Shown here in pieces: positions 47,228 to 61,049 of a stretch of DNA of 64,000 bases (within the stretch, counting starts at the first letter, position 1; each line of letters starts with the position of its first letter). Source of the DNA: Myotis daubentonii (lineage: Eukaryota > Chordata > Mammalia > Chiroptera > Vespertilionidae); NCBI RefSeq assembly GCF_963259705.1, contig NC_081853.1:496001-560000 (forward strand). Direction: 5' to 3'. Below the pieces are notes generated by a model. That model did no database searches. It was not told the origin of the DNA and saw only the letters and a list, made by a program, of their open reading frames with translations. The position numbers were made by a program, and so were the translations under genes.

Positions 47228-50200
47228 ACTTGTACTTGAGGTGTTTCTTACACGTTCTTAATCATTTCTGGGAACTGTCATTGTGTATTTAGCAGTTTTA
47301 CCAAAATTAGACAGTTTGCTTAGAAGAATTTACCGGAATCGTCACCATTTTAACTGATTCACACAAAAAAACGCCAAAGCCAATCGTCCTTAATTGTAAA
47401 CATCAACACTATTCTCGTCATTCCAAGGCTTTAGACACCAATTCTGAGCTCTGTAAGCATGAACTCTTTATATTTCAAAGTACAGTCCCGTGAAAACGCC
47501 ACCGGAAGTACCTGGAGATGTAAATATTACCAGTATTTTCGGCATTTCACAGCTTTCCAATGGAAACCTCCGTGATTGAATACTACAGTAAATGTAGTAA
47601 GAATCTATTTAGGTGTACTTGAGGTGTTTCTTACACGTTCTTAATCATTTCTGGGAACAATCATTGTGTACTTTAACAGTTTTACCAAAATTAGACAGTT
47701 TGCTTAGAAGTATTTACCAGAATCGTCAACATTTTAACTGATTCACACAAAAAAACGCCAAAGCCAATCCTCCTTAATTGTAAACCTCAACACTATTCTC
47801 GTCACTCCAAGGCTTTAGACACCAATTCTGAGCCCTGTAAGCATGAAGTCTTAATATTTCAAAGCACAGTCCCGTGAAAACGCCACCGGAAGTACCCGGA
47901 GACGTAAATATTACCAGGATTTGCATCATTTCACAGCTTTCCCCTGGAAACCTCCGGGAGAGAATAAGACAGTAAATGTAGTAAGAATGTATTTACTTGT
48001 ACTTGAGGTGTTTCTTACACGGTCTTAATCATTTCTGGGAACTATCATTGTGTATTTTAACAGTTTTACCAAAATTAGACAGTTTGCTTAGAAGTATTTA
48101 CCGGAATCGTCACCATTTTAACTGATTCACACAAAAAAACGCCAAAGCCAATCCTCCTTAATTGTAAACAGAAACACTATTCTCGTCATTCCAAGGCTTT
48201 AGTCACCAATTCTGAGCCCTGTAAGTATGAACTCTTAATATTTCAAAGCACAGTCCCGTGAAAACGCCACCGGAAGTACCCTGAGATGTAAATATTACCA
48301 TTATTTGCGTCATTTCACAGCTTTCCCCTGTAAACCTCCGAGTTTGAATACGACAGTAAATGTAGTAAGAATCTATTTACTTGTACTTGAGGTGTTTCTT
48401 ACACGTTCTTAATCATTTCTGGGAACTATCATTGTGTATTTTAACAGTTTTACCAAAATATGACAGTTTGCTTAGAAGTATTTACCGGAATCGTCACCAT
48501 TTTAACTGATTCACAAAAAAAAAACGCCAAAGCCAATCCTCCTTAATTGTAAACAGAAACACTATTCTCGTCATTCCAAGGCTTTAGACACCAATTCTGA
48601 GCTCTGTAAGCATGAACTCTTAATATTTCCAAGTACAGTCCCGTGAAAACGCCACCGGAAGTACCCGGAGACGTAAATATTACCAGGATTTGCATCATTT
48701 CACAGCTTTCCCCTGGTAAACTCCGGGATAGAATAAGACAGTAACTGTAGTAAGAATGTATTTACTTGTACTTGAGGTGTTTCTTACACGTTCTTAATCA
48801 TTTCTGGGAACTATCATTGTGTATTTTAACAGTTTTACCAAAATTAGACAGTTTGCTTAGAAGAATTTACCGGAATCGTCACCATTTCAACTGATTCACA
48901 CAAAAAAACGCCAAAGCCAATCCTCCTTAATTGTAAACCTCAACACTATTCTCGTCATTCCAAGGCTTTAGACACCAATTCTGAGCCCTGTAAGTATGAA
49001 CTCTTAATATTTCAAAGCACAGTCCCGTGAAAACGCCTCCGGAAGTACCCTGAGACGTAAATATTACCAGTATTTGTGTCATTTCACAGCTTTCCCCTGG
49101 AAACCTCCGTGTTTGAATACGACAGTAAATGTAGTAAGAATCTATGTACTTGTACTTGAGGTGTTTCTTACACGTTCTTAATCATTTCTGGGCACTATCA
49201 TTGTGTATTTTAACAGTTTTACCAAAATTAGACAGTTTCCTTAGAAGTATTTACCGGAATTGTCACCATTTTAACTGATTCACACAAAAAAACGCCAAAG
49301 CCAATCCTCCTTTATTGTAAACAGAAACACTATTCTCGTCATTCCAAGGCTTTAGACACCTATTCTGAGCTCTGTAAGCATGAACTCTTAATATTTCAAA
49401 GCACAGTCCTGTGAAAACGCCACCGGAAGTACCCGGAGACGTAAATATTACCAGGATTTGCATCATTTCACAGCTTTCCCCTGGTAAACTCCGGGATAGA
49501 ATAAGACAGTAAATGTAGTAAGAATGTATTTACTTGTACTTGCGGTGTTTATTACACGTTCTTAATCATTTCTGGGAACTATCATTGTGTACTTTAACAG
49601 TTTCAACAAAATTAGACAGTTTGCTTAGAAGAATTTACCGGAATCGTCACCATTTTAACTGATTCACACAAAAAAAAGCCAAAGCCAATCCTCCTTAATT
49701 GTAAACCTCAACACTATTCTCGTCATTCCAAGGCTTTAGACACCAATTCTGAGCCCTGTAAGCATGATGTCTTAATATTTCAAAGCACAGTCCCGTGAAA
49801 ACGCCACCGGAAGTACCCGGAGACGTAAATATTACCAGTATTTGCGTCATTTCACAGCTTTCCCCTGGAAACCTCAGTGATAGAATACGACAGTAAATGT
49901 AGTAAGAATCTATTTACTTGTACTTGAGGTGTTTCTTACACGTTCTTAATCATTTCTGGGAACTATCATTGTGTACTTTAACAGTTTTACCAAAATTAGA
50001 CAGTTTGCTTAGAAGAATTTACCGGAATCGTCACCATTTTAACTGATTCACACAAAAAAACGCCAAAGCCAATCCTCCTTAATTGTAAACAGAAACACTA
50101 TTCTCGTCATTCCAAGGCTTTAGACACCAATTCTGAGCTCTGTAAGCATGAACTCTTAATATTTCAAAGCACAGTCCCGTGAAAACGCCACCAGCAGAAC

Positions 50201-53200
50201 CCGGAGACGTAAATATTACCAGGATTTGCATCATTTCACAGCTTTCCCCTGGAAACCTCCGGGATAGAATAAGACAGTAAATGTAGTAAGAATGTATTTA
50301 CTTGTACTTGCGGTGTTTCTTACACGTTCTTAACCATTTCTGGGAACTATCATTGTGTACTTTAACAATTTTACCAAAATTAGACAGTTTGCTTAGAAAA
50401 ATTTACCGGAATCGTCACCATTTTAACTGATTCACACAAAAAAACGCCAAAGCCAATCCTCCTTAATTGTAAACAGAAACACTATTCTCGTCATTCCAAG
50501 GCTTTAGTCACCAATTCTGAGCCCTGTAAGTATGAACTCTTAATATTTCAAAGCACAGTCCCGTGAAAACGCCACCGGAAGTACCCTGAGATGTAAATAT
50601 TACCATTATTTGCGTCATTTCACAGCTTTCCCCTGTAAACCTCCGTGTTTGAATACGACAGTAAATGTAGTAAGAATCTATTTACTTGTACTTGAGGTGT
50701 TTCTTACACATTCTTAATCATTTCTGGGAACTATCATTGTGTACTTTAACAATTTTACCAAAATTAGACAGTTTGCTTAGAAAAATTTACCGGAATCGTC
50801 ACCATTTTAACTGATTCACACAAAAAAACGCCAAAGCCAATCCTCCTTAATTGTAAACAGAAACACTATTCTCGTCATTCCAAGGCTTTAGTCATCAATT
50901 CTGAGCCCTGTAAGTATGAACTCTTAATATTTCAAAGCACTGTCCCGTGAAAACGCCAACGGAAGTACCCTGAGATGTAAATATTACCATTATTTGCGTC
51001 ATTTCACAGCTTTCCCCTGTAAACCTCCGTGTTTGAATACGACAGTAAATGTAGTAAGAATCTATTTACTTGTACTTGAGGTGTTTCTTACAGGTTCTTA
51101 ATCATTTCGGGGAACTATCATTGTGTATTTTAACAGTTTTACCAAAATATGACAGTTTGCTTAGAAGTATTTACCGGAATTGTCACCATTTTAACTGATT
51201 CACAAAAAAAAACGCCAAAGCCAATCCTCCTTAATTGTAAACAGAAACACTATTCTCGTCATTCCAAGGCTTTAGACACCAATTCTGAGCTCTGTAAGCA
51301 TGAACTCTTAATATTTCAAAGCACAGTCCCGTGAAAACGCCACCGGAAGTACCCGGAGACGTAAATATTACCAGGATTTGCATCATTTCACAGCTTTCCC
51401 CTGGTAAACTCCGGGATAGAATAAGACAGTAACTGTAGTAAGAATGTATTTACTTGTACTTGAGGTGTTTCTTACACGTTCTTAATCATTTCTGGGAACT
51501 ATCAATGTGTATTTTAACAGTTTTACCAAAATTAGACAGTTTGCTTAGAAGAATTTACCGGAATTGTCACCATTTCAACTGATTCACACAAAAAAACGCC
51601 AAAGCCAATCCTCCTTAATTGTAAACCTCAACACTATTCTCGTCATTCCAAGGCTTTAGACACCAATTCTGAGCCCTGTAAGTATGAACTCTTAATATTT
51701 CAAAGCACAGTCCCGTGAAAACGCCACCGGAAGTACCCTAAGACGTAAATATTACCAGTATTTGTGTCATTTCACAGCTTTCCCCTGGAAACCTCCGTGT
51801 TTGAATACGACAGTAAATGTAGTAAGAATCTATTTACGTGTACTTGAGGTGTTTCTTACAGGTTCTTAATCATTTCTGGGCACTATCATTGTGTATTTTA
51901 ACAGTTTTACCAAAATTAGACAGTTTGCTTAGAAGTATTTACCGGAATTGTCACCATTTTAACTGATTCACACAAAAAAACGCCAAAGCCAATCCTCCTT
52001 TATTGTAAACAGAAACACTATTCTCGTCATTCCAAGGCTTTAGACACCAATTCTGAGCTCTGTAAGCATGAACTCTTAATATTTCAAAGCACAGTCCCGT
52101 GAAAACGCCACCGGAAGTACCCGGAGACGTAAATATTACCAGGATTTGCATCATTTCACAGCTTTCCCCTGGAAACCTCCGGGATAGAATAAGACAGTAA
52201 ATGTCGTAAGAATGTATTTACTTGTATTTGCGGTGTTTCTTACACGTTCTTAATCATTTCTAGGAACTATCATTATGTACTTTAACAGTTTCACCAAAAT
52301 TAGACAGTTTGCTTAGAAGAAATTACCGGAATCGTCACCATTTTAACTGATTCACACAAAAAAAAGGCAAAGCCAATCCTCCTTAATTGTAAACCTCAAC
52401 ACTATTCTCGTCATTCCAAGGCTTTAGACACCAATTCTGAGCCCTGTAAGCATGATGTCTTAATATTTCAAAGCACAGTCCCGTGAAAACGCCACCGGAA
52501 GTACCCGGAGACGTAAATATTACCAGTATTTGCGTCATTTCACAGCTTTCCCCTGGAAACCTCCGTGATAGAATACGACAGTAAATGTAGTAAGAATGTA
52601 TTTACTTGTACTTGAGGTGTTTCTTACACGTTCTTAATCATTTCTGGGAACTGTCATTGTGTATTTAGCAGTTTCACCAAAATTAGACAGTTTGCTTAGA
52701 AGAAATTACCGGAGTCGTCACCATTTTAACTGATTCACACAAAAAAACGCCAAAGCCAATCCTCCTTAATTGTAAACATCAACACTATTCTCGTCATTCC
52801 AAGGCTTTAGACACCAATTCTGAGCTCTGTAAGCATGAACTCTTAATATTTCAAAGTACAGTCCCGTGAAAACGCCACCGGAAGTACCCGGAGATGTAAA
52901 TATTACCAGTATTTTCGGCATTTCACAGCTTTCCAATGGAAACCTCCGTGATTGAATACTACAGTAAATGTAGTAAGAATCTATTTAGGTGTACTTGAGG
53001 TGTTTCTTACACGTTCTTAATCATCTCTGGGAACTATCATTGTGTACTTTAACAGTTTTACCAAAATTAGACAGTTTGCTTAGAAGTATTTACCGGAATC
53101 GTCACCATTTTAACTGATTCACACAAAAAAACGCCAAAGCCAATCCTCCTTAATTGTAAACCTCAACACTATTCTCGTCACTCCAAGGCTTTAGACACCA

Positions 53201-53370
53201 ATTCTGAGCCCTGTAAGCATGAAGTCTTAATATTTCAAAGCACAGTCCCGTGAAAACGCCACCGGAAGTACCCGGAGACGTAAATATTACCAGGATTTGC
53301 AACATTTCACAGCTTTCCCCTGGAAACCTCCGGGATAGAATAAGACAGTAAATGTAGTAAGAATGTATTT
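45692..53370 (+). repeat. Domain B 20-monomer HOR, copy 1 (7679 bp)
   Basis: There are twenty units, starting 45692, 46076, 46460, 46844, 47228, 47611, 47995, 48379, 48764, 49148, 49532, 49916, 50300, 50684, 51068, 51452, 51836, 52220, 52604 and 52987. The first seven come from the 9-mer series, with a third truncated pass through it at 47228-48378. The rest (48379-53370) is a segment not seen in the 9-mers, marked by 'ccatttcaac', 'ctatgtac', 'gtttcctt', 'cacctatt', 'tttcaaca', 'ccagcagaacc', 'caattttacc', 'tagtcatc', 'gccaacgg', 'tttcgggg', 'taggaact' and 'catctctgg'. Every one of these recurs 7679 bp later. Confidence 0.9.
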
Positions 53371-56300
53371 ACTTGTACTTGAGGTGTTTCTTACACGTTC
53401 TTAATCATTTCTGGGAACTATCATTGTGTATTTTAACAGTTTTACCAAAATTAGACAGTTTGCTTAGAAGTATTTACCGGAATCGTCACCATTTTAACTG
53501 ATTCACACAAAAAAACGCCAAAGCCAGTCCTCCTTAATTGTAAACCTCAACACTATTCTCGTCACTCCAAGGCTTTAGACACCAATTCTGAGCCCTGTAA
53601 GCATGAAGTCTTAATATTTCAAAGCACAGTCCCGTGAAAACGCCACCGGAAGTACCCGGAGACGTAAATATTACCAGGATTTGCATCATTTCACAGCTTT
53701 CCCCTGGAAACCTCCGGGATAGAATAAGACAGTAAATGTAGTAAGAATGTATTTACTTGTACTTGAGGTGTTTCTTACACGTTCTTAATCATTTCTGGGA
53801 ACTATCATTGTGTATTTTAACAGTTTTACCAAAATTAGACAGTTTGCTTAGAAGTATTTACCGGAATCGTCACCATTTTAACTGATTCACACAAAAAAAC
53901 GCCAAAGCCAATCCTCCTTAATTGTAAACAGAAACACTATTCTCGTCATTCCAAGGCTTTAGTCACCAATTCTGAGCCCTGTAAGTATGAACTCTTAATA
54001 TTTCAAAGCACAGTCCCGTGAAAACGCCACCGGAAGTACCCTGAGATGTAAATATTACCATTATTTGCGTCATTTCACAGCTTTCCCCTGTAAACCTCCG
54101 TGTTTGAATACGACAGTAAATGTAGTAAGAATCTATTTACTTGTACTTGAGGTGTTTCTTACACGTTCTTAATCATTTCTGGGAACTATCATTGTGTATT
54201 TTAACAGTTATACCAAAATTAGACAGTTTGCTTCGAAGTATTTACCGGAATCGTCACCATTTTAACTGATTCACAAAAAAAAACGCCAAAGCCAATCCTC
54301 CTTAATTGTAAACAGAAACACTATTCTCGTCATTCCAAGGCTTTAGACACCAATTCTGAGCTCTGTAAGCATGAACTCTTAATATTTCAAAGCACAGTCC
54401 CGTGAAAACGCCACCGGAAGTGCCCGGAGACGTAAATATTACCAGGATTTGCATCATTTCACAGCTTTCCCCTGGTAAACTCCGGGATAGAATAAGACAG
54501 TAACTGTAGTAAGAATGTATTTACTTGTACTTGAGGTGTTTCTTACACGTTCTTAATCATTTCTGGGAACTATCATTGTGTATTTTAACAGTTTTACCAA
54601 AATTAGACAGTTTGCTTAGAAGTATTTACCGGAATTGTCACCATTTTAACTGATTCACACAAAAAAACGCCAAAGCCAATCCTCCTTTATTGTAAACAGA
54701 AACACTATTCTCGTCATTCCAAGGCTTTAGACACCAATTCTGAGCTCTGTAAGCATGAACTCTTAATATTTCAAAGCACAGTCCCGTGAAAACGCCACCG
54801 GAAGAACCCGGAGACGTAAATATTACCAGGATTTGCATCATTTCACAGCTTTCCCCTGTAAACCTCCGTGATAGAATACGACAGTAAATGTAGTAAGAAT
54901 GTATTTACTTGTACTTGAGGTGTTTCTTACACGTTCTTAATCATTTCTGGGAACTGTCATTGTGTATTTAGCAGTTTTACCAAAATTAGACAGTTTGCTT
55001 AGAAGAATTTACCGGAATCGTCACCATTTTAACTGATTCACACAAAAAAACGCCAAAGCCAATCGTCCTTAATTGTAAACATCAACACTATTCTCGTCAT
55101 TCCAAGGCTTTAGACACCAATTCTGAGCTCTGTAAGCATGAACTCTTTATATTTCAAAGTACAGTCCCGTGAAAACGCCACCGGAAGTACCTGGAGATGT
55201 AAATATTACCAGTATTTTCGGCATTTCACAGCTTTCCAATGGAAACCTCCGTGATTGAATACTACAGTAAATGTAGTAAGAATCTATTTAGGTGTACTTG
55301 AGGTGTTTCTTACACGTTCTTAATCATTTCTGGGAACAATCATTGTGTACTTTAACAGTTTTACCAAAATTAGACAGTTTGCTTAGAAGTATTTACCAGA
55401 ATCGTCAACATTTTAACTGATTCACACAAAAAAACGCCAAAGCCAATCCTCCTTAATTGTAAACCTCAACACTATTCTCGTCACTCCAAGGCTTTAGACA
55501 CCAATTCTGAGCCCTGTAAGCATGAAGTCTTAATATTTCAAAGCACAGTCCCGTGAAAACGCCACCGGAAGTACCCGGAGACGTAAATATTACCAGGATT
55601 TGCATCATTTCACAGCTTTCCCCTGGAAACCTCCGGGAGAGAATAAGACAGTAAATGTAGTAAGAATGTATTTACTTGTACTTGAGGTGTTTCTTACACG
55701 GTCTTAATCATTTCTGGGAACTATCATTGTGTATTTTAACAGTTTTACCAAAATTAGACAGTTTGCTTAGAAGTATTTACCGGAATCGTCACCATTTTAA
55801 CTGATTCACACAAAAAAACGCCAAAGCCAATCCTCCTTAATTGTAAACAGAAACACTATTCTCGTCATTCCAAGGCTTTAGTCACCAATTCTGAGCCCTG
55901 TAAGTATGAACTCTTAATATTTCAAAGCACAGTCCCGTGAAAACGCCACCGGAAGTACCCTGAGATGTAAATATTACCATTATTTGCGTCATTTCACAGC
56001 TTTCCCCTGTAAACCTCCGAGTTTGAATACGACAGTAAATGTAGTAAGAATCTATTTACTTGTACTTGAGGTGTTTCTTACACGTTCTTAATCATTTCTG
56101 GGAACTATCATTGTGTATTTTAACAGTTTTACCAAAATATGACAGTTTGCTTAGAAGTATTTACCGGAATCGTCACCATTTTAACTGATTCACAAAAAAA
56201 AAACGCCAAAGCCAATCCTCCTTAATTGTAAACAGAAACACTATTCTCGTCATTCCAAGGCTTTAGACACCAATTCTGAGCTCTGTAAGCATGAACTCTT

Positions 56301-59300
56301 AATATTTCCAAGTACAGTCCCGTGAAAACGCCACCGGAAGTACCCGGAGACGTAAATATTACCAGGATTTGCATCATTTCACAGCTTTCCCCTGGTAAAC
56401 TCCGGGATAGAATAAGACAGTAACTGTAGTAAGAATGTATTTACTTGTACTTGAGGTGTTTCTTACACGTTCTTAATCATTTCTGGGAACTATCATTGTG
56501 TATTTTAACAGTTTTACCAAAATTAGACAGTTTGCTTAGAAGAATTTACCGGAATCGTCACCATTTCAACTGATTCACACAAAAAAACGCCAAAGCCAAT
56601 CCTCCTTAATTGTAAACCTCAACACTATTCTCGTCATTCCAAGGCTTTAGACACCAATTCTGAGCCCTGTAAGTATGAACTCTTAATATTTCAAAGCACA
56701 GTCCCGTGAAAACGCCTCCGGAAGTACCCTGAGACGTAAATATTACCAGTATTTGTGTCATTTCACAGCTTTCCCCTGGAAACCTCCGTGTTTGAATACG
56801 ACAGTAAATGTAGTAAGAATCTATGTACTTGTACTTGAGGTGTTTCTTACACGTTCTTAATCATTTCTGGGCACTATCATTGTGTATTTTAACAGTTTTA
56901 CCAAAATTAGACAGTTTCCTTAGAAGTATTTACCAGAATTGTCACCATTTTAACTGATTCACACAAAAAAACGCCAAAGCCAATCCTCCTTTATTGTAAA
57001 CAGAAACACTATTCTCGTCATTCCAAGGCTTTAGACACCTATTCTGAGCTCTGTAAGCATGAACTCTTAATATTTCAAAGCACAGTCCTGTGAAAACGCC
57101 ACCGGAAGTACCCGGAGACGTAAATATTACCAGGATTTGCATCATTTCACAGCTTTCCCCTGGTAAACTCCGGGATAGAATAAGACAGTAAATGTAGTAA
57201 GAATGTATTTACTTGTACTTGCGGTGTTTATTACACGTTCTTAATCATTTCTGGGAACTATCATTGTGTACTTTAACAGTTTCAACAAAATTAGACAGTT
57301 TGCTTAGAAGAATTTACCGGAATCGTCACCATTTTAACTGATTCACACAAAAAAAAGCCAAAGCCAATCCTCCTTAATTGTAAACCTCAACACTATTCTC
57401 GTCATTCCAAGGCTTTAGACACCAATTCTGAGCCCTGTAAGCATGATGTCTTAATATTTCAAAGCACAGTCCCGTGAAAACGCCACCGGAAGTACCCGGA
57501 GACGTAAATATTACCAGTATTTGCGTCATTTCACAGCTTTCCCCTGGAAACCTCAGTGATAGAATACGACAGTAAATGTAGTAAGAATCTATTTACTTGT
57601 ACTTGAGGTGTTTCTTACACGTTCTTAATCATTTCTGGGAACTATCATTGTGTACTTTAACAGTTTTACCAAAATTAGACAGTTTGCTTAGAAGAATTTA
57701 CCGGAATCGTCACCATTTTAACTGATTCACACAAAAAAACGCCAAAGCCAATCCTCCTTAATTGTAAACAGAAACACTATTCTCGTCATTCCAAGGCTTT
57801 AGACACCAATTCTGAGCTCTGTAAGCATGAACTCTTAATATTTCAAAGCACAGTCCCGTGAAAACGCCACCAGCAGAACCCGGAGACGTAAATATTACCA
57901 GGATTTGCATCATTTCACAGCTTTCCCCTGGAAACCTCCGGGATAGAATAAGACAGTAAATGTAGTAAGAATGTATTTACTTGTACTTGCGGTGTTTCTT
58001 ACACGTTCTTAACCATTTCTGGGAACTATCATTGTGTACTTTAACAATTTTACCAAAATTAGACAGTTTGCTTAGAAAAATTTACCGGAATCGTCACCAT
58101 TTTAACTGATTCACACAAAAAAACGCCAAAGCCAATCCTCCTTAATTGTAAACAGAAACACTATTCTCGTCATTCCAAGGCTTTAGTCACCAATTCTGAG
58201 CCCTGTAAGTATGAACTCTTAATATTTCAAAGCACAGTCCCGTGAAAACGCCACCGGAAGTACCCTGAGATGTAAATATTACCATTATTTGCGTCATTTC
58301 ACAGCTTTCCCCTGTAAACCTCCGTGTTTGAATACGACAGTAAATGTAGTAAGAATCTATTTACTTGTACTTGAGGTGTTTCTTACACATTCTTAATCAT
58401 TTCTGGGAACTATCATTGTGTACTTTAACAATTTTAGCAAAATTAGACAGTTTGCTTAGAAAAATTTACCGGAATCGTCACCATTTTAACTGATTCACAC
58501 AAAAAAACGCCAAAGCCAATCCTCCTTAATTGTAAACAGAAACACTATTCTCGTCATTCCAAGGCTTTAGTCATCAATTCTGAGCCCTGTAAGTATGAAC
58601 TCTTAATATTTCAAAGCACTGTCCCGTGAAAACGCCAACGGAAGTACCCTGAGATGTAAATATTACCATTATTTGCGTCATTTCACAGCTTTCCCCTGTA
58701 AACCTCCGTGTTTGAATACGACAGTAAATGTAGTAAGAATCTATTTACTTGTACTTGAGGTGTTTCTTACAGGTTCTTAATCATTTCGGGGAACTATCAT
58801 TGTGTATTTTAACAGTTTTACCAAAATATGACAGTTTGCTTAGAAGTATTTACCGGAATTGTCACCATTTTAACTGATTCACAAAAAAAAACGCCAAAGC
58901 CAATCCTCCTTAATTGTAAACAGAAACACTATTCTCGTCATTCCAAGGCTTTAGACACCAATTCTGAGCTCTGTAAGCATGAACTCTTAATATTTCAAAG
59001 CACAGTCCCGTGAAAACGCCACCGGAAGTACCCGGAGACGTAAATATTACCAGGATTTGCATCATTTCACAGCTTTCCCCTGGTAAACTCCGGGATAGAA
59101 TAAGACAGTAACTGTAGTAAGAATGTATTTACTTGTACTTGAGGTGTTTCTTACACGTTCTTAATCATTTCTGGGAACTATCAATGTGTATTTTAACAGT
59201 TTTACCAAAATTAGACAGTTTGCTTAGAAGAATTTACCGGAATTGTCACCATTTCAACTGATTCACACAAAAAAACGCCAAAGCCAATCCTCCTTAATTG

Positions 59301-61049
59301 TAAACCTCAACACTATTCTCGTCATTCCAAGGCTTTAGACACCAATTCTGAGCCCTGTAAGTATGAACTCTTAATATTTCAAAGCACAGTCCCGTGAAAA
59401 CGCCACCGGAAGTACCCTAAGACGTAAATATTACCAGTATTTGTGTCATTTCACAGCTTTCCCCTGGAAACCTCCGTGTTTGAATACGACAGTAAATGTA
59501 GTAAGAATCTATTTACGTGTACTTGAGGTGTTTCTTACAGGTTCTTAATCATTTCTGGGCACTATCATTGTGTATTTTAACAGTTTTACCAAAATTAGAC
59601 AGTTTGCTTAGAAGTATTTACCGGAATTGTCACCATTTTAACTGATTCACACAAAAAAACGCCAAAGCCAATCCTCCTTTATTGTAAACAGAAACACTAT
59701 TCTCGTCATTCCAAGGCTTTAGACACCAATTCTGAGCTCTGTAAGCATGAACTCTTAATATTTCAAAGCACAGTCCCGTGAAAACGCCACCGGAAGTACC
59801 CGGAGACGTAAATATTACCAGGATTTGCATCATTTCACAGCTTTCCCCTGGAAACCTCCGGGATAGAATAAGACAGTAAATGTCGTAAGAATGTATTTAC
59901 TTGTATTTGCGGTGTTTCTTACACGTTCTTAATCATTTCTAGGAACTATCATTATGTACTTTAACAGTTTCACCAAAATTAGACAGTTTGCTTAGAAGAA
60001 ATTACCGGAATCGTCACCATTTTAACTGATTCACACAAAAAAAAGGCAAAGCCAATCCTCCTTAATTGTAAACCTCAACACTATTCTCGTCATTCCAAGG
60101 CTTTAGACACCAATTCTGAGCCCTGTAAGCATGATGTCTTAATATTTCAAAGCACAGTCCCGTGAAAACGCCACCGGAAGTACCCGGAGACGTAAATATT
60201 ACCAGTATTTGCGTCATTTCACAGCTTTCCCCTGGAAACCTCCGTGATAGAATACGACAGTAAATGTAGTAAGAATGTATTTACTTGTACTTGAGGTGTT
60301 TCTTACACGTTCTTAATCATTTCTGGGAACTGTCATTGTGTATTTAGCAGTTTCACCAAAATTAGACAGTTTGCTTAGAAGAAATTACCGGAGTCGTCAC
60401 CATTTTAACTGATTCACACAAAAAAACGCCAAAGCCAATCCTCCTTAATTGTAAACATCAACACTATTCTCGTCATTCCAAGGCTTTAGACACCAATTCT
60501 GAGCTCTGTAAGCATGAACTCTTAATATTTCAAAGTACAGTCCCGTGAAAACGCCACCGGAAGTACCCGGAGATGTAAATATTACCAGTATTTTCGGCAT
60601 TTCACAGCTTTCCAATGGAAACCTCCGTGATTGAATACTACAGTAAATGTAGTAAGAATCTATTTAGGTGTACTTGAGGTGTTTCTTACACGTTCTTAAT
60701 CATCTCTGGGAACTATCATTGTGTACTTTAACAGTTTTACCAAAATTAGACAGTTTGCTTAGAAGTATTTACCGGAATCGTCACCATTTTAACTGATTCA
60801 CACAAAAAAACGCCAAAGCCAATCCTCCTTAATTGTAAACCTCAACACTATTCTCGTCACTCCAAGGCTTTAGACACCAATTCTGAGCCCTGTAAGCATG
60901 AAGTCTTAATATTTCAAAGCACAGTCCCGTGAAAACGCCACCGGAAGTACCCGGAGACGTAAATATTACCAGGATTTGCAACATTTCACAGCTTTCCCCT
61001 GGAAACCTCCGGGATAGAATAAGACAGTAAATGTAGTAAGAATGTATTT
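53371..61049 (+). repeat. Domain B 20-monomer HOR, copy 2 (7679 bp)
   Basis: Colinear with 45692-53370 at a constant 7679-bp offset. Identity is clear from the 'agccagtcc' marker (45846 and 53525). The 5' part of the first unit differs: 'acttgtac/aaaattagac' here, 'aggtgtac/aaaatttgac' in copy 1. Differences noticed by eye are few: 'cttcgaag' near 54233, A7 in place of 'aagaaaa' near 54660, 'ccagaattg' near 56934, and 'agcaaaat' near 58436. This implies very high identity over 7.7 kb and a recent duplication or homogenisation event. Confidence 0.9.
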
